Shown in pieces: positions 37,701 to 46,563 of a stretch of DNA of 64,000 nucleotides. A program made the translations under genes and the position numbers. Under the pieces are notes generated by a model. That model was not told where the DNA came from and did no database searches. It saw only the letters and a program-made list of their open reading frames with translations. The DNA is from JAGVPT01 sp963717445 (GTDB lineage: Bacteria > Bacteroidota > Ignavibacteria > UBA10030 > UBA8401), in assembly GCA_963717445.1 (NCBI GenBank), contig OY970334.1, forward strand, positions 186,001 through 250,000. The letters run 5' to 3'. Numbering within the stretch: the first letter of the stretch is position 1; the number at the start of each line of letters is the position of its first letter.

Positions 37701-39079
37701 CACCCTTTATCACCTAAATCTATACAGGCTCCTAATAAATCGGCACGAACTTCGTCGTTGGTCAATGGAAGATAGCTTGGACTACTTCCACGTTTCAATT
37801 GATCCAGGCTGATTAAAAGCGATGCCACTGCTGAGACGTGAGGCGCTGCAGCCGAGGTGCCTGTAAAACCCGATTGGTAACCTCCCCCAAGTGTCAACGT
37901 CGGTATAGATTCTCCGGGAGCGACCAATGCTAACGACGGTCCATAGGAGGAAAAGAAGGATCGCGCGTCAGCTTGCGAGACAGATCCCACAGAAATTACT
38001 TCACTAAAATCGGAAGGATAATGAGGGTAACTTGTGCCATCATTACCACTTGAGGCAACCAATACAACATTTTTCGAGTGAGCATATTGGATGACATCTT
38101 TCATGAGGGGAGACATAATCACATCCCCAAAACTCATGTTCAACACCTGGACCCCATTATCAGCAGCGTACATAATGGCTGCAGCAATGTCGGCATCTGT
38201 GCCATTCCCGTCGGCGTTAAAGGCTCGCAAGGGAACAATTTGAGCTACCGGCGAAATACCTGCGATTCCAATCTTGTTATTTACCTGTGCTCCGATTATC
38301 CCCGCTACGGCCGTGCCATGCCCATTTTCATCCATGGGATCATTGTCCCTGGTAGACCAGTCGCCTATGTCGGGAACTTGCTGATCGACAAAATCATATC
38401 CATGCCAATCGTCGATATACCCATTGCCGTCGTCGTCAACTCCGTTTGTTCGCTTATCCCGCCCGTATTCGTCCAGACCGGTTTCGCCCGGATTAACATA
38501 AATTCTTGCGCTGATGTCAGGGTGCAAATAATCCACCCCTGTATCAAGCACTCCGACAATCACCTGGGGGAGCGGTTGATCAAAGAAACCGCCCGCCCAA
38601 AGGTCAAAAATTCCAATCTGGTCGAGATTCCATTGACTTGAAACCGCGGAATCATTCGGCAGTTGATCAATCTTATAAATATAGTTACGCTGGGCATATT
38701 CAACAAAAGGGCTCCCCTGGAGATCTCCTAATGCCTTATCAGTCGTCTGGCCGTCTGCGAACATCACGCGCGCGATGTGGGTAGGGTTGAGAAGGGTTGA
38801 AGTTGAGGATTGTGCACCGACACTGAGAGGGAGGCTTTTCTTCGCAGCGGCAATTGTGGAAATTTTTCTTATCGATTGAGTATAATTTTGCGAGGCAACT
38901 GCCGATAAATCTTTTTTTAAAAATATTTGATTGAGGACCGAATCGGGCGCATCGCTCCGGAATTTTACAATAAGTTCGTTAGGAACAAAATTTTGAGATC
39001 GCAGAAACGTGCTAAAAAGAAATGTGCCAAGAGCAATGGTAAGAAAACCACGAACGCCTTTCAGCAACAAATCGTCCAT
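34721..39079 (-). CDS. Secreted subtilisin-like S8 protease with FG-GAP repeats and type IX-style C-terminal domain
   Basis: 1452 aa. A signal-like hydrophobic segment (residues ~8-27) is followed by a propeptide and then the S8 domain with Asp179 in VLDTGVD, His254 in NGHGTAVAG, oxyanion Asn346 in SSGND and Ser409 in TGTSAAAPHV. Calcium-binding-like Asp-rich turns (VDDDGNGYIDD) and several FG-GAP/VCBS-like DFDGDGKLD and DFNGDGQLD repeats follow, then a fibronectin-like domain and a C-terminal ~85-residue FlgD-like/por-sorting domain with GSGIYIF. The domain type suggests surface export by the type IX system. It is oddly placed between purF and pgsA, 2 and 3 nt from each. Confidence 0.88.
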   Translation of the reverse strand: MDDLLLKGVRGFLTIALGTFLFSTFLRSQNFVPNELIVKFRSDAPDSVLNQIFLKKDLSAVASQNYTQSIRKISTIAAAKKSLPLSVGAQSSTSTLLNPTHIARVMFADGQTTDKALGDLQGSPFVEYAQRNYIYKIDQLPNDSAVSSQWNLDQIGIFDLWAGGFFDQPLPQVIVGVLDTGVDYLHPDISARIYVNPGETGLDEYGRDKRTNGVDDDGNGYIDDWHGYDFVDQQVPDIGDWSTRDNDPMDENGHGTAVAGIIGAQVNNKIGIAGISPVAQIVPLRAFNADGNGTDADIAAAIMYAADNGVQVLNMSFGDVIMSPLMKDVIQYAHSKNVVLVASSGNDGTSYPHYPSDFSEVISVGSVSQADARSFFSSYGPSLALVAPGESIPTLTLGGGYQSGFTGTSAAAPHVSAVASLLISLDQLKRGSSPSYLPLTNDEVRADLLGACIDLGDKGWDNYYGAGLVNARVLLSLPQRNVVQITSPQVDAQLSSPIVPIIGSATTDELDSVYVFFGAGDSPTAWNEIAAYGARNFINDTLAIWNISSLPEGTYTLRLQVKNIQVGDVESRIRVLITRSGPTVLGFTFQDSTIIQEEYGALVSLRVDKPCSAKLWYRTSTPPGEYKEMLSSEIGLDHSFLMTQSDFVSGASYDFYVEATDQAGNSARYPTVATNGTDHFTFTFTGQNISTTGFTELPFTLPSGFILNRTAVIAGKATVVLNQYDTSGNFGKLMAFQYANGAFIPVDSNSRQWVPRDLKDAFNDGRLSTLVQDEGATELFTSNTGGSSFFANQTFVDSADVWGSQLYDFDGDGKLDLIARSSTQYLVFKNMGENKFQLMAQLDDPTPPLPGDATNQFGPPKSLVGDFSGTGNAEIIFADYDGDMIMYRQVNKQTAPFQFQLVWTDTTDLLETSDYLAAGDFNGDGQLDFAIAGHSNLDLNADREYDPPTWTVRIFTHRPADPVNAFSVIWEQTFYGVKTGVLYDNGISSGKILGTSTDQLFLSLNPYLYVISYDPASQKFVPVWVHSSVSNSVLVSDFNGNGIPEIGFNADGKTRFFEHASTASKPQAPWGVSATPLSARAVEVQWNSVAPSATHKVYRDTISQPQNLLASVTGTSFIDTTVLTGKTYWYAVSLMNQTESDHSASVSTMAHNPARIDSAGQQTLTQISLWMSVPVDQNRLAVAVIVVDDTLNPTTIAIHSPSNLLLTFSEPFARDSHYVRIKNLFDVYGMEADTIQRTPFFAPLQQTHTFYLESASFVTQSLIAIVFNDALSASALDVTNYHFSNAVRTFALKDVKLDTVSRTKVFLSLADNEHLTPIGFKMDLTASDQIQNIQGEALNDGKGQSVSLVIDINNLDNIMVFPDPLRYSYADANRNHLTFANVPEYCRIDIFEPSGVKVATLEGNTPADGISWNLNDQHGRPVGSGIYIFMATQLDANNNKIRTKLGKFAVIR

Positions 39080-39081
39080 AC

Positions 39082-40578
39082 CTATGATTCGAGGCCGTTT
39101 TTATCCGTTGTCAGCTCAACCTTTGTGGGATATTTTCCACCGAAGCAGGCAGTGCAATAATTCTTTCCGCCGGTTTGAGGAACCACTTCGAGCATTTTTT
39201 CCAATGAAAGGTAGTGAATGCTGTCGACATTCAATTCCCGGCGAATAGTTTCAACATCCTCATTGCAGCGAACGGCAATTAACTCCTCTTTGTGGGGAAA
39301 GTCCATTCCCCAATGACAGGGGCTGATAATCGGCGGCGAAGTAATTCTAAAGTGGATTTCTTTAGGCTCGGCTTCCTTCAGCAATTTTACAAGCTGCTTT
39401 GATGTTGTTCCTCTTACAATAGAATCATCGACAAGAACCACTTTCTTTCCCTTCAGCACCCCTTTCACCGTGTTGTATTTTGTTCTGACCTTCATCTCGC
39501 GATCGCCCTGCTCGGGCTGAATAAACGTTCTCCCGACATAATGATTCCGGATGAGGCCGATTTCCAGTTTGGTCGGTATCCCTTGCTTATTGCTTTCGGA
39601 GACAAAACCAAGTGTTGCAGTATTACTCGAATCGGGAACGCTAATAACGATTGTTCTTTTCTCGTCGCTGTCGGGAGCAATCGGAGCTTCCTGGGCTAGT
39701 GCTTTTCCCAGCTTGCGCCGGACTTTGTCTACGCTTTCGCCGAAAATCTGGCTGTCGGGGCGCGAAAAGTAAATGAATTCAAAAATGCAATGGTGGGGCT
39801 TTGCATTTTTTTTCGCCAGCCAGTGCGATTGAAGCTTTTTCTTGCTCGTTCCGTTATCATCGATCACGAGAATTTCTCCTGGGACGATGTCCCGAACATA
39901 TGTGGCATCAATCATATCGAACGCGCATGATTCCGATGCTACGACAAATCGGTTATCTTTCATCCCCAATGCGAGAGGGCGAAATCCATAAACGTCCCGT
40001 GTAACAATAAGAGAAGTATCGGTAAGTATCAAAAGAGAAAAGGCGCCGTCAATTTTTTCCAGCGCTTCCCGAATCTGGTCGATCTGTTGTTTTTGTTTGC
40101 TCCGGGCTATGAGATGAAGAACAATTTCACTGTCCGAGGTCGTTTGAAAGATTGTTCCCTCATCCTGCAGCTCCTGACGAAGGGTTCTAAAATTTGTCAA
40201 ATTGCCGTTGTGCGCGAGAGCAAGATTTCCATTTCGATAATTGACTGTGAAAGGTTGAATGTTTGAGCGATTGTTCGCCGAGCCTGCAGTCGAATAGCGG
40301 TTATGGCCTATCGCCGATAATCCTTTGAGTTGGTCCTGGACGATTTTATAATCTCCAAAAACATCGGTGACGAGCCCCATCCCTTTGACAATATTAAAAT
40401 GGTGCTTCTGTTTTATAGCATCGTATTCACTGGTCACAATACCGCTCGCCTCCTGGCCCCGGTGTTGAAGCGCATGAAGACCGTAATATGTCATCAACGA
40501 AGCTTTGGGATGCCCGAAAATCCCGAATATCCCGCATGCGCAGCGAGGTTTATCGTTATCGAGCTGTATTTTTTTCAT
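39082..40578 (-). CDS. purF: Amidophosphoribosyltransferase
   Basis: 498 aa, first enzyme of purine synthesis. The glutaminase nucleophile is the Cys of CGIFGIFGH (residue 15) after a short propeptide. LQHRGQEASGI and GHNRYSTAG bind glutamine, and VVLVDDSIVRGTTSK binds PRPP. Cysteines in HHCIFEF, ISPCHWGMD and NYCTACFGG match the 4Fe-4S ligands of the Bacillus-type enzyme. The start overlaps the nadB end by 23 nt. Confidence 0.96.
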   Translation of the reverse strand: MKKIQLDNDKPRCACGIFGIFGHPKASLMTYYGLHALQHRGQEASGIVTSEYDAIKQKHHFNIVKGMGLVTDVFGDYKIVQDQLKGLSAIGHNRYSTAGSANNRSNIQPFTVNYRNGNLALAHNGNLTNFRTLRQELQDEGTIFQTTSDSEIVLHLIARSKQKQQIDQIREALEKIDGAFSLLILTDTSLIVTRDVYGFRPLALGMKDNRFVVASESCAFDMIDATYVRDIVPGEILVIDDNGTSKKKLQSHWLAKKNAKPHHCIFEFIYFSRPDSQIFGESVDKVRRKLGKALAQEAPIAPDSDEKRTIVISVPDSSNTATLGFVSESNKQGIPTKLEIGLIRNHYVGRTFIQPEQGDREMKVRTKYNTVKGVLKGKKVVLVDDSIVRGTTSKQLVKLLKEAEPKEIHFRITSPPIISPCHWGMDFPHKEELIAVRCNEDVETIRRELNVDSIHYLSLEKMLEVVPQTGGKNYCTACFGGKYPTKVELTTDKNGLES

Positions 40579-42181
40579 TTATGATATCCGATGTAATAAT
40601 AGTATCGTTGAGACAATGTTCGTCATCCAATTTTGGGTAGTCCGTTGTATAATGCAGACCGCGGCTTTCGTGCCTCATCAGCGCCGAGCGTATGATAATA
40701 TCCGCAACGCGTGCTAAATTTCTCAACTCGATCAATCCCTCAGTGACTTTTGTACGTCTGTAAAAGTCATTCACTTCTTTAAGGATCAATTGAATACGGC
40801 GATGAGCACGTTCCAAACGCGGGGTAGAGCGAACGATACCGACATAGTCCCACATAAGCTGCTGAATCTCCCGCCGGTCATGTGAAATAAGAACCCATTC
40901 TTCGCTGTTAATTGTTCCTGAGTCGTCCCATGGCGGAATTCCTGGAATAGCTTGTTTTAATGATTGGCGTTGCCTGATATCTTCTGCAGCTCTGTGTGAA
41001 TAGACGATCGCTTCCAATAGGGAATTACTTGCGAGCCGATTTGCGCCATGAACCCCCGTCATACTCACTTCTCCGCATGCATAGAGTCCCGAAATTGACG
41101 TGCGGCCCTGGAGATCGGTCACAACACCCCCGCAAACATAGTGAGCGGCCGGTACGACTGGAATTAATTCTTTTGTCATATCCAATTTGAATTCGAGACA
41201 ACGGCTGTAAACATTGGGAAAGTGATTTTTTACTGCTTCTGCATTCAAATGAGTCACATCAAGGTAGACGTGCTCGGCGCCGCTTCGCTTAAGCTCTGAA
41301 TCGATAGCGCGAGCAACGATGTCTCTTGTCGCCAAGGAACCGCGCTTATCGTATTTCGGCATGAAATCTTCCCCCGCCGTCGTCCGAAGGATCCCGCCGA
41401 ATCCGCGCACTGCCTCAGAAATCAAAAATTCCGGCGAACCCGAATTGTAGAGTGCCGTCGGATGAAATTGAATAAATTCCAAGTTGCCGATTGCCGTGCC
41501 CGCTCGAAAAGCCATCGCAATCCCATCACCGGTCGCTATGGAAGGATTCGTCGTATGCAAATAGACATGACCGGCCCCGCCGGTCGATAACATGGTGACC
41601 GGCGCTAAAAATGTTTTCACAGCGTTGTTTTCAACGTCGAGAACGTACGCACCCCAGCAATGGGTATCTGAATGTTGCTTCTTAGCGTGTTCGAAGAGAT
41701 GGTGTTCGGTGATGAGATCAATGGAGATATGATTTTCGTATATCGTGATGTTCGGGTGGTCGGCAACTTTGGCGAGGAGTGCTCGTTCAACTTCCTTTCC
41801 GGTCAAATCTGCCGCATGTGCAATTCGATTTTGGGAATGGCCCCCTTCTTTTCCAAGGTCGAGCTGATTTCCTTGCCGGGTAAATTCCACTCCTATGCTG
41901 ATCAATTCTTTTACTCGGTCGGGTCCTTCCCTTACGAGCACTTCAACTGCATCGCGATGACACAATTGCGCCCCGGCGTTCATCGTATCTGCAATGTGAG
42001 ATTCGAATGAATCTGTGGACGATAAGACAGATGCAATCCCCCCTTGAGCATAATTCGTGTTTGATTCAGCTTTTTGTTTTTTTGTTACAATGGCTACTGA
42101 GCCAAGCTCTGCCACCTTCAAAGCGTAAAACAAACCGGCAATGCCGCTCCCCAAAACAAGAAAGTCTGTCTTTATTTCCAT
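40556..42181 (-). CDS. nadB: L-aspartate oxidase
   Basis: 541 aa flavoprotein. VLGSGIAGLFYALK is the FAD-binding start, EFIQFHPTALYN and SEAVRGFGGILR carry catalytic residues, and NRLASNSLLEAIVY the C-terminal FAD contact. It converts aspartate to iminoaspartate for NAD synthesis. It could be confused with succinate dehydrogenase flavoprotein, but the length and the absence of sdh partners favour NadB. It is first in the purF-protease-pgsA-ftsY-mutL operon, and starts after a strong terminator. Confidence 0.94.
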   Translation of the reverse strand: MEIKTDFLVLGSGIAGLFYALKVAELGSVAIVTKKQKAESNTNYAQGGIASVLSSTDSFESHIADTMNAGAQLCHRDAVEVLVREGPDRVKELISIGVEFTRQGNQLDLGKEGGHSQNRIAHAADLTGKEVERALLAKVADHPNITIYENHISIDLITEHHLFEHAKKQHSDTHCWGAYVLDVENNAVKTFLAPVTMLSTGGAGHVYLHTTNPSIATGDGIAMAFRAGTAIGNLEFIQFHPTALYNSGSPEFLISEAVRGFGGILRTTAGEDFMPKYDKRGSLATRDIVARAIDSELKRSGAEHVYLDVTHLNAEAVKNHFPNVYSRCLEFKLDMTKELIPVVPAAHYVCGGVVTDLQGRTSISGLYACGEVSMTGVHGANRLASNSLLEAIVYSHRAAEDIRQRQSLKQAIPGIPPWDDSGTINSEEWVLISHDRREIQQLMWDYVGIVRSTPRLERAHRRIQLILKEVNDFYRRTKVTEGLIELRNLARVADIIIRSALMRHESRGLHYTTDYPKLDDEHCLNDTIITSDIINEKNTAR

Positions 42182-42204
42182 ATAGCTCTAAGATACAAAT
42201 AAAA

Positions 42205-42246
42205 ATTAAAATAAAAAAGGCGTCCAGCAGGTTGTGCGGGACGCCT
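42205..42246 (-). terminator. Intrinsic terminator before nadB
   Basis: AGGCGTCC (42218-42225) pairs with GGACGCCT (42239-42246) over a 13-nt loop. On the minus strand it is followed by a run of T. It lies ~25 nt upstream of the nadB start, so it probably separates nadB from the barrel gene. Confidence 0.7.
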
Positions 42247-42353
42247 CTTATGATTTATGTTTGCAAATTTAACGAATCAGGGTCGTCGATTTGGCCTCAG
42301 TCAAAAACCAACGCCTTGTTCTCGGGGAGAATGACGTTACCATGATGACAACA

Positions 42354-42383
42354 AAAAGGCCTTTCAGTTGCGAAAGGCCTTTT
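42354..42383. terminator. Intrinsic terminator after the outer-membrane barrel gene
   Basis: AAAAGGCCTTTC and GAAAGGCCTTTT form a perfect 12-bp stem with a 6-nt loop and T/A tails on both sides. It stands 27 nt after the stop of the barrel gene. The ~100 nt between it and the second terminator holds no gene that I can see. Confidence 0.85.
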
Positions 42384-42409
42384 AAAAATTTAATGCATGC
42401 TTAATTATT

Positions 42410-43006
42410 TCACATCATAGCCCAGGTTACGCCCACTTTAATTTGGAAATTATCTAAGTCGCTTGCAATGACATATCGCGGCTCAAGAAACAGACTCATT
42501 TTGTCGTTCAGCTTATAGTTTGCTCCCACAAGGAGGTTGATACCAAGTCGGGTAGCTGAGCCTGTTGCGCTGACGGTTTGTGAAGGCACGGAGCCAAACC
42601 CTGGAATGGTGTATCCGGGGATGGTAGCAGAAGCCGTGGTACTGAAGAAGTCCAACCCTAGCCCAGCCCCAGCGTACGGTTTGATCATCCCTTCCATCTC
42701 GAAATTGTAATGAACATTCGCATTGATAGCGAAGTCGCCCACCTTCCATGTTCCGCCGTTAACAGTTGTTGAGGTTGAGAAGTATTCAATGTCAGGGACC
42801 AATGTGAGGTCTTTTGTTAGTTCTCCCAAATTCGCATGCGCCGCAATTAGGAATCCTCCGAGAGATTGAGATGATGAGCCTGCATTGGTGAATGAGACTG
42901 AAGTATACCCTATTCCGCCCCCTATCTCATGCAATCCAAGCTGTTGTCCAAAACTCAAAGAAGTAACTAATACTATAACTGCAGCAACCGCAAAGATTTT
43001 CTTCAT
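42410..43006 (-). CDS. Outer-membrane beta-barrel protein
   Basis: 198 aa. A signal peptide (KKIFAVAAVIVLVTSLSFG, cleavage near QQ) precedes alternating polar/hydrophobic strands such as IGGGIGYTSVSF, GINLLVGANYKL and SLFLEPRYVIA, with a C-terminal VTWAMM. Size and pattern resemble the OmpX/OmpW-like porin-fold barrels. Its function cannot be deduced. It is a single-gene unit with an excellent promoter and its own terminator, which suggests high expression. Confidence 0.8.
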   Translation of the reverse strand: MKKIFAVAAVIVLVTSLSFGQQLGLHEIGGGIGYTSVSFTNAGSSSQSLGGFLIAAHANLGELTKDLTLVPDIEYFSTSTTVNGGTWKVGDFAINANVHYNFEMEGMIKPYAGAGLGLDFFSTTASATIPGYTIPGFGSVPSQTVSATGSATRLGINLLVGANYKLNDKMSLFLEPRYVIASDLDNFQIKVGVTWAMM

Positions 43007-43061
43007 GGCTGACCTCGGTAAGTTAGTGAATGGTAATGGATTTGGGCTATTTAATGCAGAG

Positions 43062-43092
43062 CAAATATATGGCGGCGCCCCTGAAATGTCAA
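43062..43092 (-). promoter_or_regulatory. Strong promoter of the barrel gene
   Basis: Minus-strand TTGACA (43092-43087), a 17-nt spacer and TATATTTG (43069-43062): a perfect -35 with a -10 matching the Bacteroidetes TAnnTTTG box. The predicted leader is ~50 nt, with GAGGT before the ATG. Confidence 0.75.
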
Positions 43093-43129
43093 GTAATTTA
43101 TTAGCGAAAACTTAATATTGTAATAATAA

Positions 43130-44314
43130 TCACACTATGCCAGAGGTTGAAGAAAGGACGTCCCCAAAAACGCCAATTAATGTGTCGATTTCTCCTTTTT
43201 GAGCGATGAGAGGGGGGAGAATTCGCACCACAGTCTTTGCAGTGGAATTCACAAGAACTCCCCGTGCAAGCATTTCATCAACGATTGGGGCGCTATCTTT
43301 AGAGAGATCGACACCGATCATAAATCCGGAGCCTCGTATTTCCTTGATGATGGCAAACTTTTCTTTCAACGATAAAAGCTTGGCGTGCAAATACGCCGAT
43401 ACTTCGCGAATTTGGCGTTGCATCGTTTCGGTCGTCAATGTCTCAATCACAACCTTCCCTGCTGCACAAGCAACCGGGTTTCCTCCAAAGGTTGTGCCGT
43501 GAACTCCGTACGACCAAACACAGGCAACAGCGTTGCTTCCTAAAATTGCGCCGAGCGGAAGTCCTCCTCCAATCGGCTTCGCAACCGTGACGATATCGGG
43601 GTGAAAATCGAAATGTTCAAACGCAAAGAATTTCCCCGTTCGCATGATCCCGGATTGAATTTCATCGGCGACGATAAGAAATCCAAACTTTTTGCGGAGC
43701 GAGTCGAGCGCCGTGACAAATTCCTCCGAAACAGGTACGATTCCCCCTTCTCCCTGAATGAATTCCAGGAATACAGCGGCAGTTGAGCCATCAACGTTTT
43801 TCTTCAAATCTTCAACATCGTTAAAAACGATATGGCCGCAATGATCCAGGAATGGTCCGTATCCATCCCGATATTTATCTTTATCCATAATGGAAAGAGA
43901 GCCCATCGATCTGCCGCTGAATCCGTTCGTCATGCCGAAGATGTTGGTTTTGTTATTCGGCGCTCCCCATTTGCGCACCAGCTTCATGGCCCCTTCAGTG
44001 GCCTCGGTGCCGGAATTTGTAAAAAAAATCTTCTGGAACTTTGAATGATAAAGAAGAGATTCGGCAAGCTCCACCTGAGGTCCCTGGATAAAATAATTTG
44101 AGAGATGGACGTACTTCTTTGCCTGTTCTTCGATGGCGGCGATGATCCCGGGATGGTTATATCCCAGCGCATTCACCGCTAACCCTGAAAACATATCTAA
44201 ATATTTTTTCCCCTCCATGGTAAAGAGATAGCAGCCGTCTCCGCGTTCGATAAGAAGTGGTAGACGCTTGTATGTGGTAAAAAATAATTTCGCTTCGCTA
44301 TCCAGGATGTCCAT
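43130..44314 (-). CDS. Class III aminotransferase, acetylornithine aminotransferase-like
   Basis: 394 aa PLP enzyme. NSGTEATEGAMKL binds PLP phosphate, ADEIQSGIMRTGKFFA gives the PLP-ring Asp and substrate segment, and the Schiff-base Lys is in TVAKPIGGGLPLGA. The size and YGVHGTTFGGNPVACA block fit acetylornithine or succinylornithine aminotransferase, but the class also contains 4-aminobutyrate enzymes. No arg genes are adjacent, so the specific role is uncertain. Its start overlaps coaE by 17 nt. Confidence 0.8.
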   Translation of the reverse strand: MDILDSEAKLFFTTYKRLPLLIERGDGCYLFTMEGKKYLDMFSGLAVNALGYNHPGIIAAIEEQAKKYVHLSNYFIQGPQVELAESLLYHSKFQKIFFTNSGTEATEGAMKLVRKWGAPNNKTNIFGMTNGFSGRSMGSLSIMDKDKYRDGYGPFLDHCGHIVFNDVEDLKKNVDGSTAAVFLEFIQGEGGIVPVSEEFVTALDSLRKKFGFLIVADEIQSGIMRTGKFFAFEHFDFHPDIVTVAKPIGGGLPLGAILGSNAVACVWSYGVHGTTFGGNPVACAAGKVVIETLTTETMQRQIREVSAYLHAKLLSLKEKFAIIKEIRGSGFMIGVDLSKDSAPIVDEMLARGVLVNSTAKTVVRILPPLIAQKGEIDTLIGVFGDVLSSTSGIV

Positions 44315-44939
44315 AATTCTTCTTCGTGCGTGGTTGTAATGTTAAAAATATTGAATGAAAAAAATTTACCTTTTTATGGAGCGCTTCGACAGAACCGTCA
44401 TTGTAAAGAACGAAGTCCGACGCTTCAATCACTTCGTCAGCAGGGAGTTGATTTTTCATTCTCAATCGAATCTGTTCTTCGGTCAGGCTGGAGCGTTTCC
44501 GGATGCGCTCTATTCGAAGGGCTTCTCCGGCTACTACAGCCAGTACATAATCTAAATTCTTATTCAATCCCGATTCAAACATGACCGGCGCTTCAACAAC
44601 AATATATCCTTTCTGCAGCTTTTTCTCAATTGTCTGTATCTCTTCGTCGACAGCTTTTACTACCGCCGGGTGGACAATTGCGTTAAGGGCCAAAAGGCTT
44701 TCCCTATTTCCAAATGCGAGCGGAGCTATGTACTCCCGGCGTAACATTCCGGTTGCTGGACTGTATGATTCACCGCCGAAAAGAGAGGTAATTTTTTTTT
44801 TGATTGCAGGGTCTGAATCAGTGAGCCGGTTTGCGATGAGGTCTGCGGATAAAACAGGAACCCCAAAGGATGAAATCTTTTTGCATACTTCGGACTTGCC
44901 GCTTCCCATCCCCCCAGTAACACCTATTCGTGTCAGCAT
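44298..44939 (-). CDS. coaE: Dephospho-CoA kinase
   Basis: 213 aa P-loop kinase. GVTGGMGSGKSEV is Walker A, followed by SADLIANRL, and VVEAPVMFESGL forms the lid region. It phosphorylates dephospho-CoA, the last step of CoA synthesis. It starts 18 nt after rny and overlaps the aminotransferase gene, so it is co-transcribed with both. Confidence 0.94.
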   Translation of the reverse strand: MLTRIGVTGGMGSGKSEVCKKISSFGVPVLSADLIANRLTDSDPAIKKKITSLFGGESYSPATGMLRREYIAPLAFGNRESLLALNAIVHPAVVKAVDEEIQTIEKKLQKGYIVVEAPVMFESGLNKNLDYVLAVVAGEALRIERIRKRSSLTEEQIRLRMKNQLPADEVIEASDFVLYNDGSVEALHKKVNFFHSIFLTLQPRTKKNYGHPG

Positions 44940-44957
44940 CAGAACGAAAACCCGCCG

Positions 44958-46520
44958 CTATTTTGCGAATGCAATTGAACGAACTTCGCGAATGACGATG
45001 ACCTTGATTTGCCCTGGGTATTCCATTTCCTGCTGGATTTTTTGCGCAATGTCATGCGCCAATTGATCGGCCATCACATCATCCACCTTATCATGCTCTA
45101 CGATAACCCTGATCTCGCGCCCGGCTTGGATTGCATATGTTTTCGCGACACCCTGGAAAGATTGCGCCATCGATTCGAGTTTTTCCAGGCGTTTGACATA
45201 TCCTTCAACAGATTCTCTTCGTGCTCCCGGCCGAGCTCCGCTAATAGCATCGGCAGCCTGAACGAGAGCGGCAATCGGGTGTTCCATAGGAATATCTTCA
45301 TGGTGCGACCCAATTGCATTGACAACGATAGAATGTTCGTTGTATTTTTTTGCCAATTCATACCCAAGTAATGCGTGGGGACCTTCGACGCTCCTGTCAA
45401 CGGTCTTGCCAATGTCGTGCAAGAGCCCAGCTCTTTTGGCGAGGCTCGGGTCAATTCCAAGCTCTGACGCCATAATTCCACAGAGATAAGCGACTTCAAT
45501 GCTGTGTTGTAAAAGGTTTTGTCCGTAGCTCGAACGGTATTTCATTCGACCAATATGTTTTATAATCTCTTGGTGTGCACCGGGCAAGCCTACCTCGAGC
45601 AGAGCATTTTCGCCAGCACGAATAATCTCCTCCTCCAATTCTCCTTTTACCTTTTCAACCACTTCTTCAATTCTCGCAGGATGGATCCTGCCATCGGCAA
45701 TAAGGCGCTCTAATGATATTCGAGCAACTTCTCGCCGAAAGGCATCAAACCCAGATAAAATAACAGCTTCGGGTGTATCATCTACGATCACATCTACGCC
45801 TGTTGCAGCCTCGAATGCGCGAATGTTTCTTCCTTCCCTCCCAATGATTCTCCCCTTCATTTCATCGCTTTGGATATTCAACACACTTACTGTAGTTTCA
45901 ACAGCATGGTCTGCCGCCGACCGCTGTATCGCTTGCACAATGATCTTTTGCGCATCCTGCTTTGCGTTTTCCCGCACCTTATCTCGCAAATCTTTTAATG
46001 TCTGTGCCGCTTCAGTTTTCGCCGAATTTGTCATGGTTTCTATCAATATTTTCTTCGCTTCTTCTCGTGACAATCCGGAAGCACGCTCAAGCCGAATAAT
46101 TTCCTCTGAAATGACTTTCTCAAGTTCAACTTGACGTCCCTCTAAAAGTTTAGATTTCTCCTCGGTCTCACGCTGGACTTGATGAAGCTCCCTCTCTTTT
46201 TTATTCAACAGCTCTACTTTCCTGTCGATGTTTTCTTCGCGGGACGATAATTGTTTCTCGTACGCCTGAAGTTTACTCCGTTTCTGGTTGGATTCGTTGT
46301 CATGTTCTTGCTTTTTCTTGTACCACTCATCTTTGACCTCAAGAAGCTTTTCTCTCATCACGGAGTTAGCTTCCCTCTCGGAATCGACAATGATTTTTTT
46401 TGCGCGTTCTTCAGCACTCATGATTCTATTTTGCCCTGAACGGGCATTGAAATACCATCCTGCGTACACCGCAAGGCCGCACAAGACAACTACCATGGGG
46501 ATGATGATGACTACTTGCAT
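44958..46520 (-). CDS. rny: Ribonuclease Y
   Basis: 520 aa. One N-terminal transmembrane helix (VVIIPMVVVLCGLAVYAGWYF), a long charged coiled coil to about residue 200, a KH domain (GRIIGREGRNIRAFE) and an HD domain with AGLLHDIGKTVD and GSHHED. It is a membrane-tethered endoribonuclease that starts mRNA decay. It lies just after the 6S-like RNA and before coaE. Confidence 0.96.
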   Translation of the reverse strand: MQVVIIIPMVVVLCGLAVYAGWYFNARSGQNRIMSAEERAKKIIVDSEREANSVMREKLLEVKDEWYKKKQEHDNESNQKRSKLQAYEKQLSSREENIDRKVELLNKKERELHQVQRETEEKSKLLEGRQVELEKVISEEIIRLERASGLSREEAKKILIETMTNSAKTEAAQTLKDLRDKVRENAKQDAQKIIVQAIQRSAADHAVETTVSVLNIQSDEMKGRIIGREGRNIRAFEAATGVDVIVDDTPEAVILSGFDAFRREVARISLERLIADGRIHPARIEEVVEKVKGELEEEIIRAGENALLEVGLPGAHQEIIKHIGRMKYRSSYGQNLLQHSIEVAYLCGIMASELGIDPSLAKRAGLLHDIGKTVDRSVEGPHALLGYELAKKYNEHSIVVNAIGSHHEDIPMEHPIAALVQAADAISGARPGARRESVEGYVKRLEKLESMAQSFQGVAKTYAIQAGREIRVIVEHDKVDDVMADQLAHDIAQKIQQEMEYPGQIKVIVIREVRSIAFAK

Positions 46521-46563
46521 ATCCCGGCAACCCTCTCAATAAAAATTAAATGCATCAAGTGAA

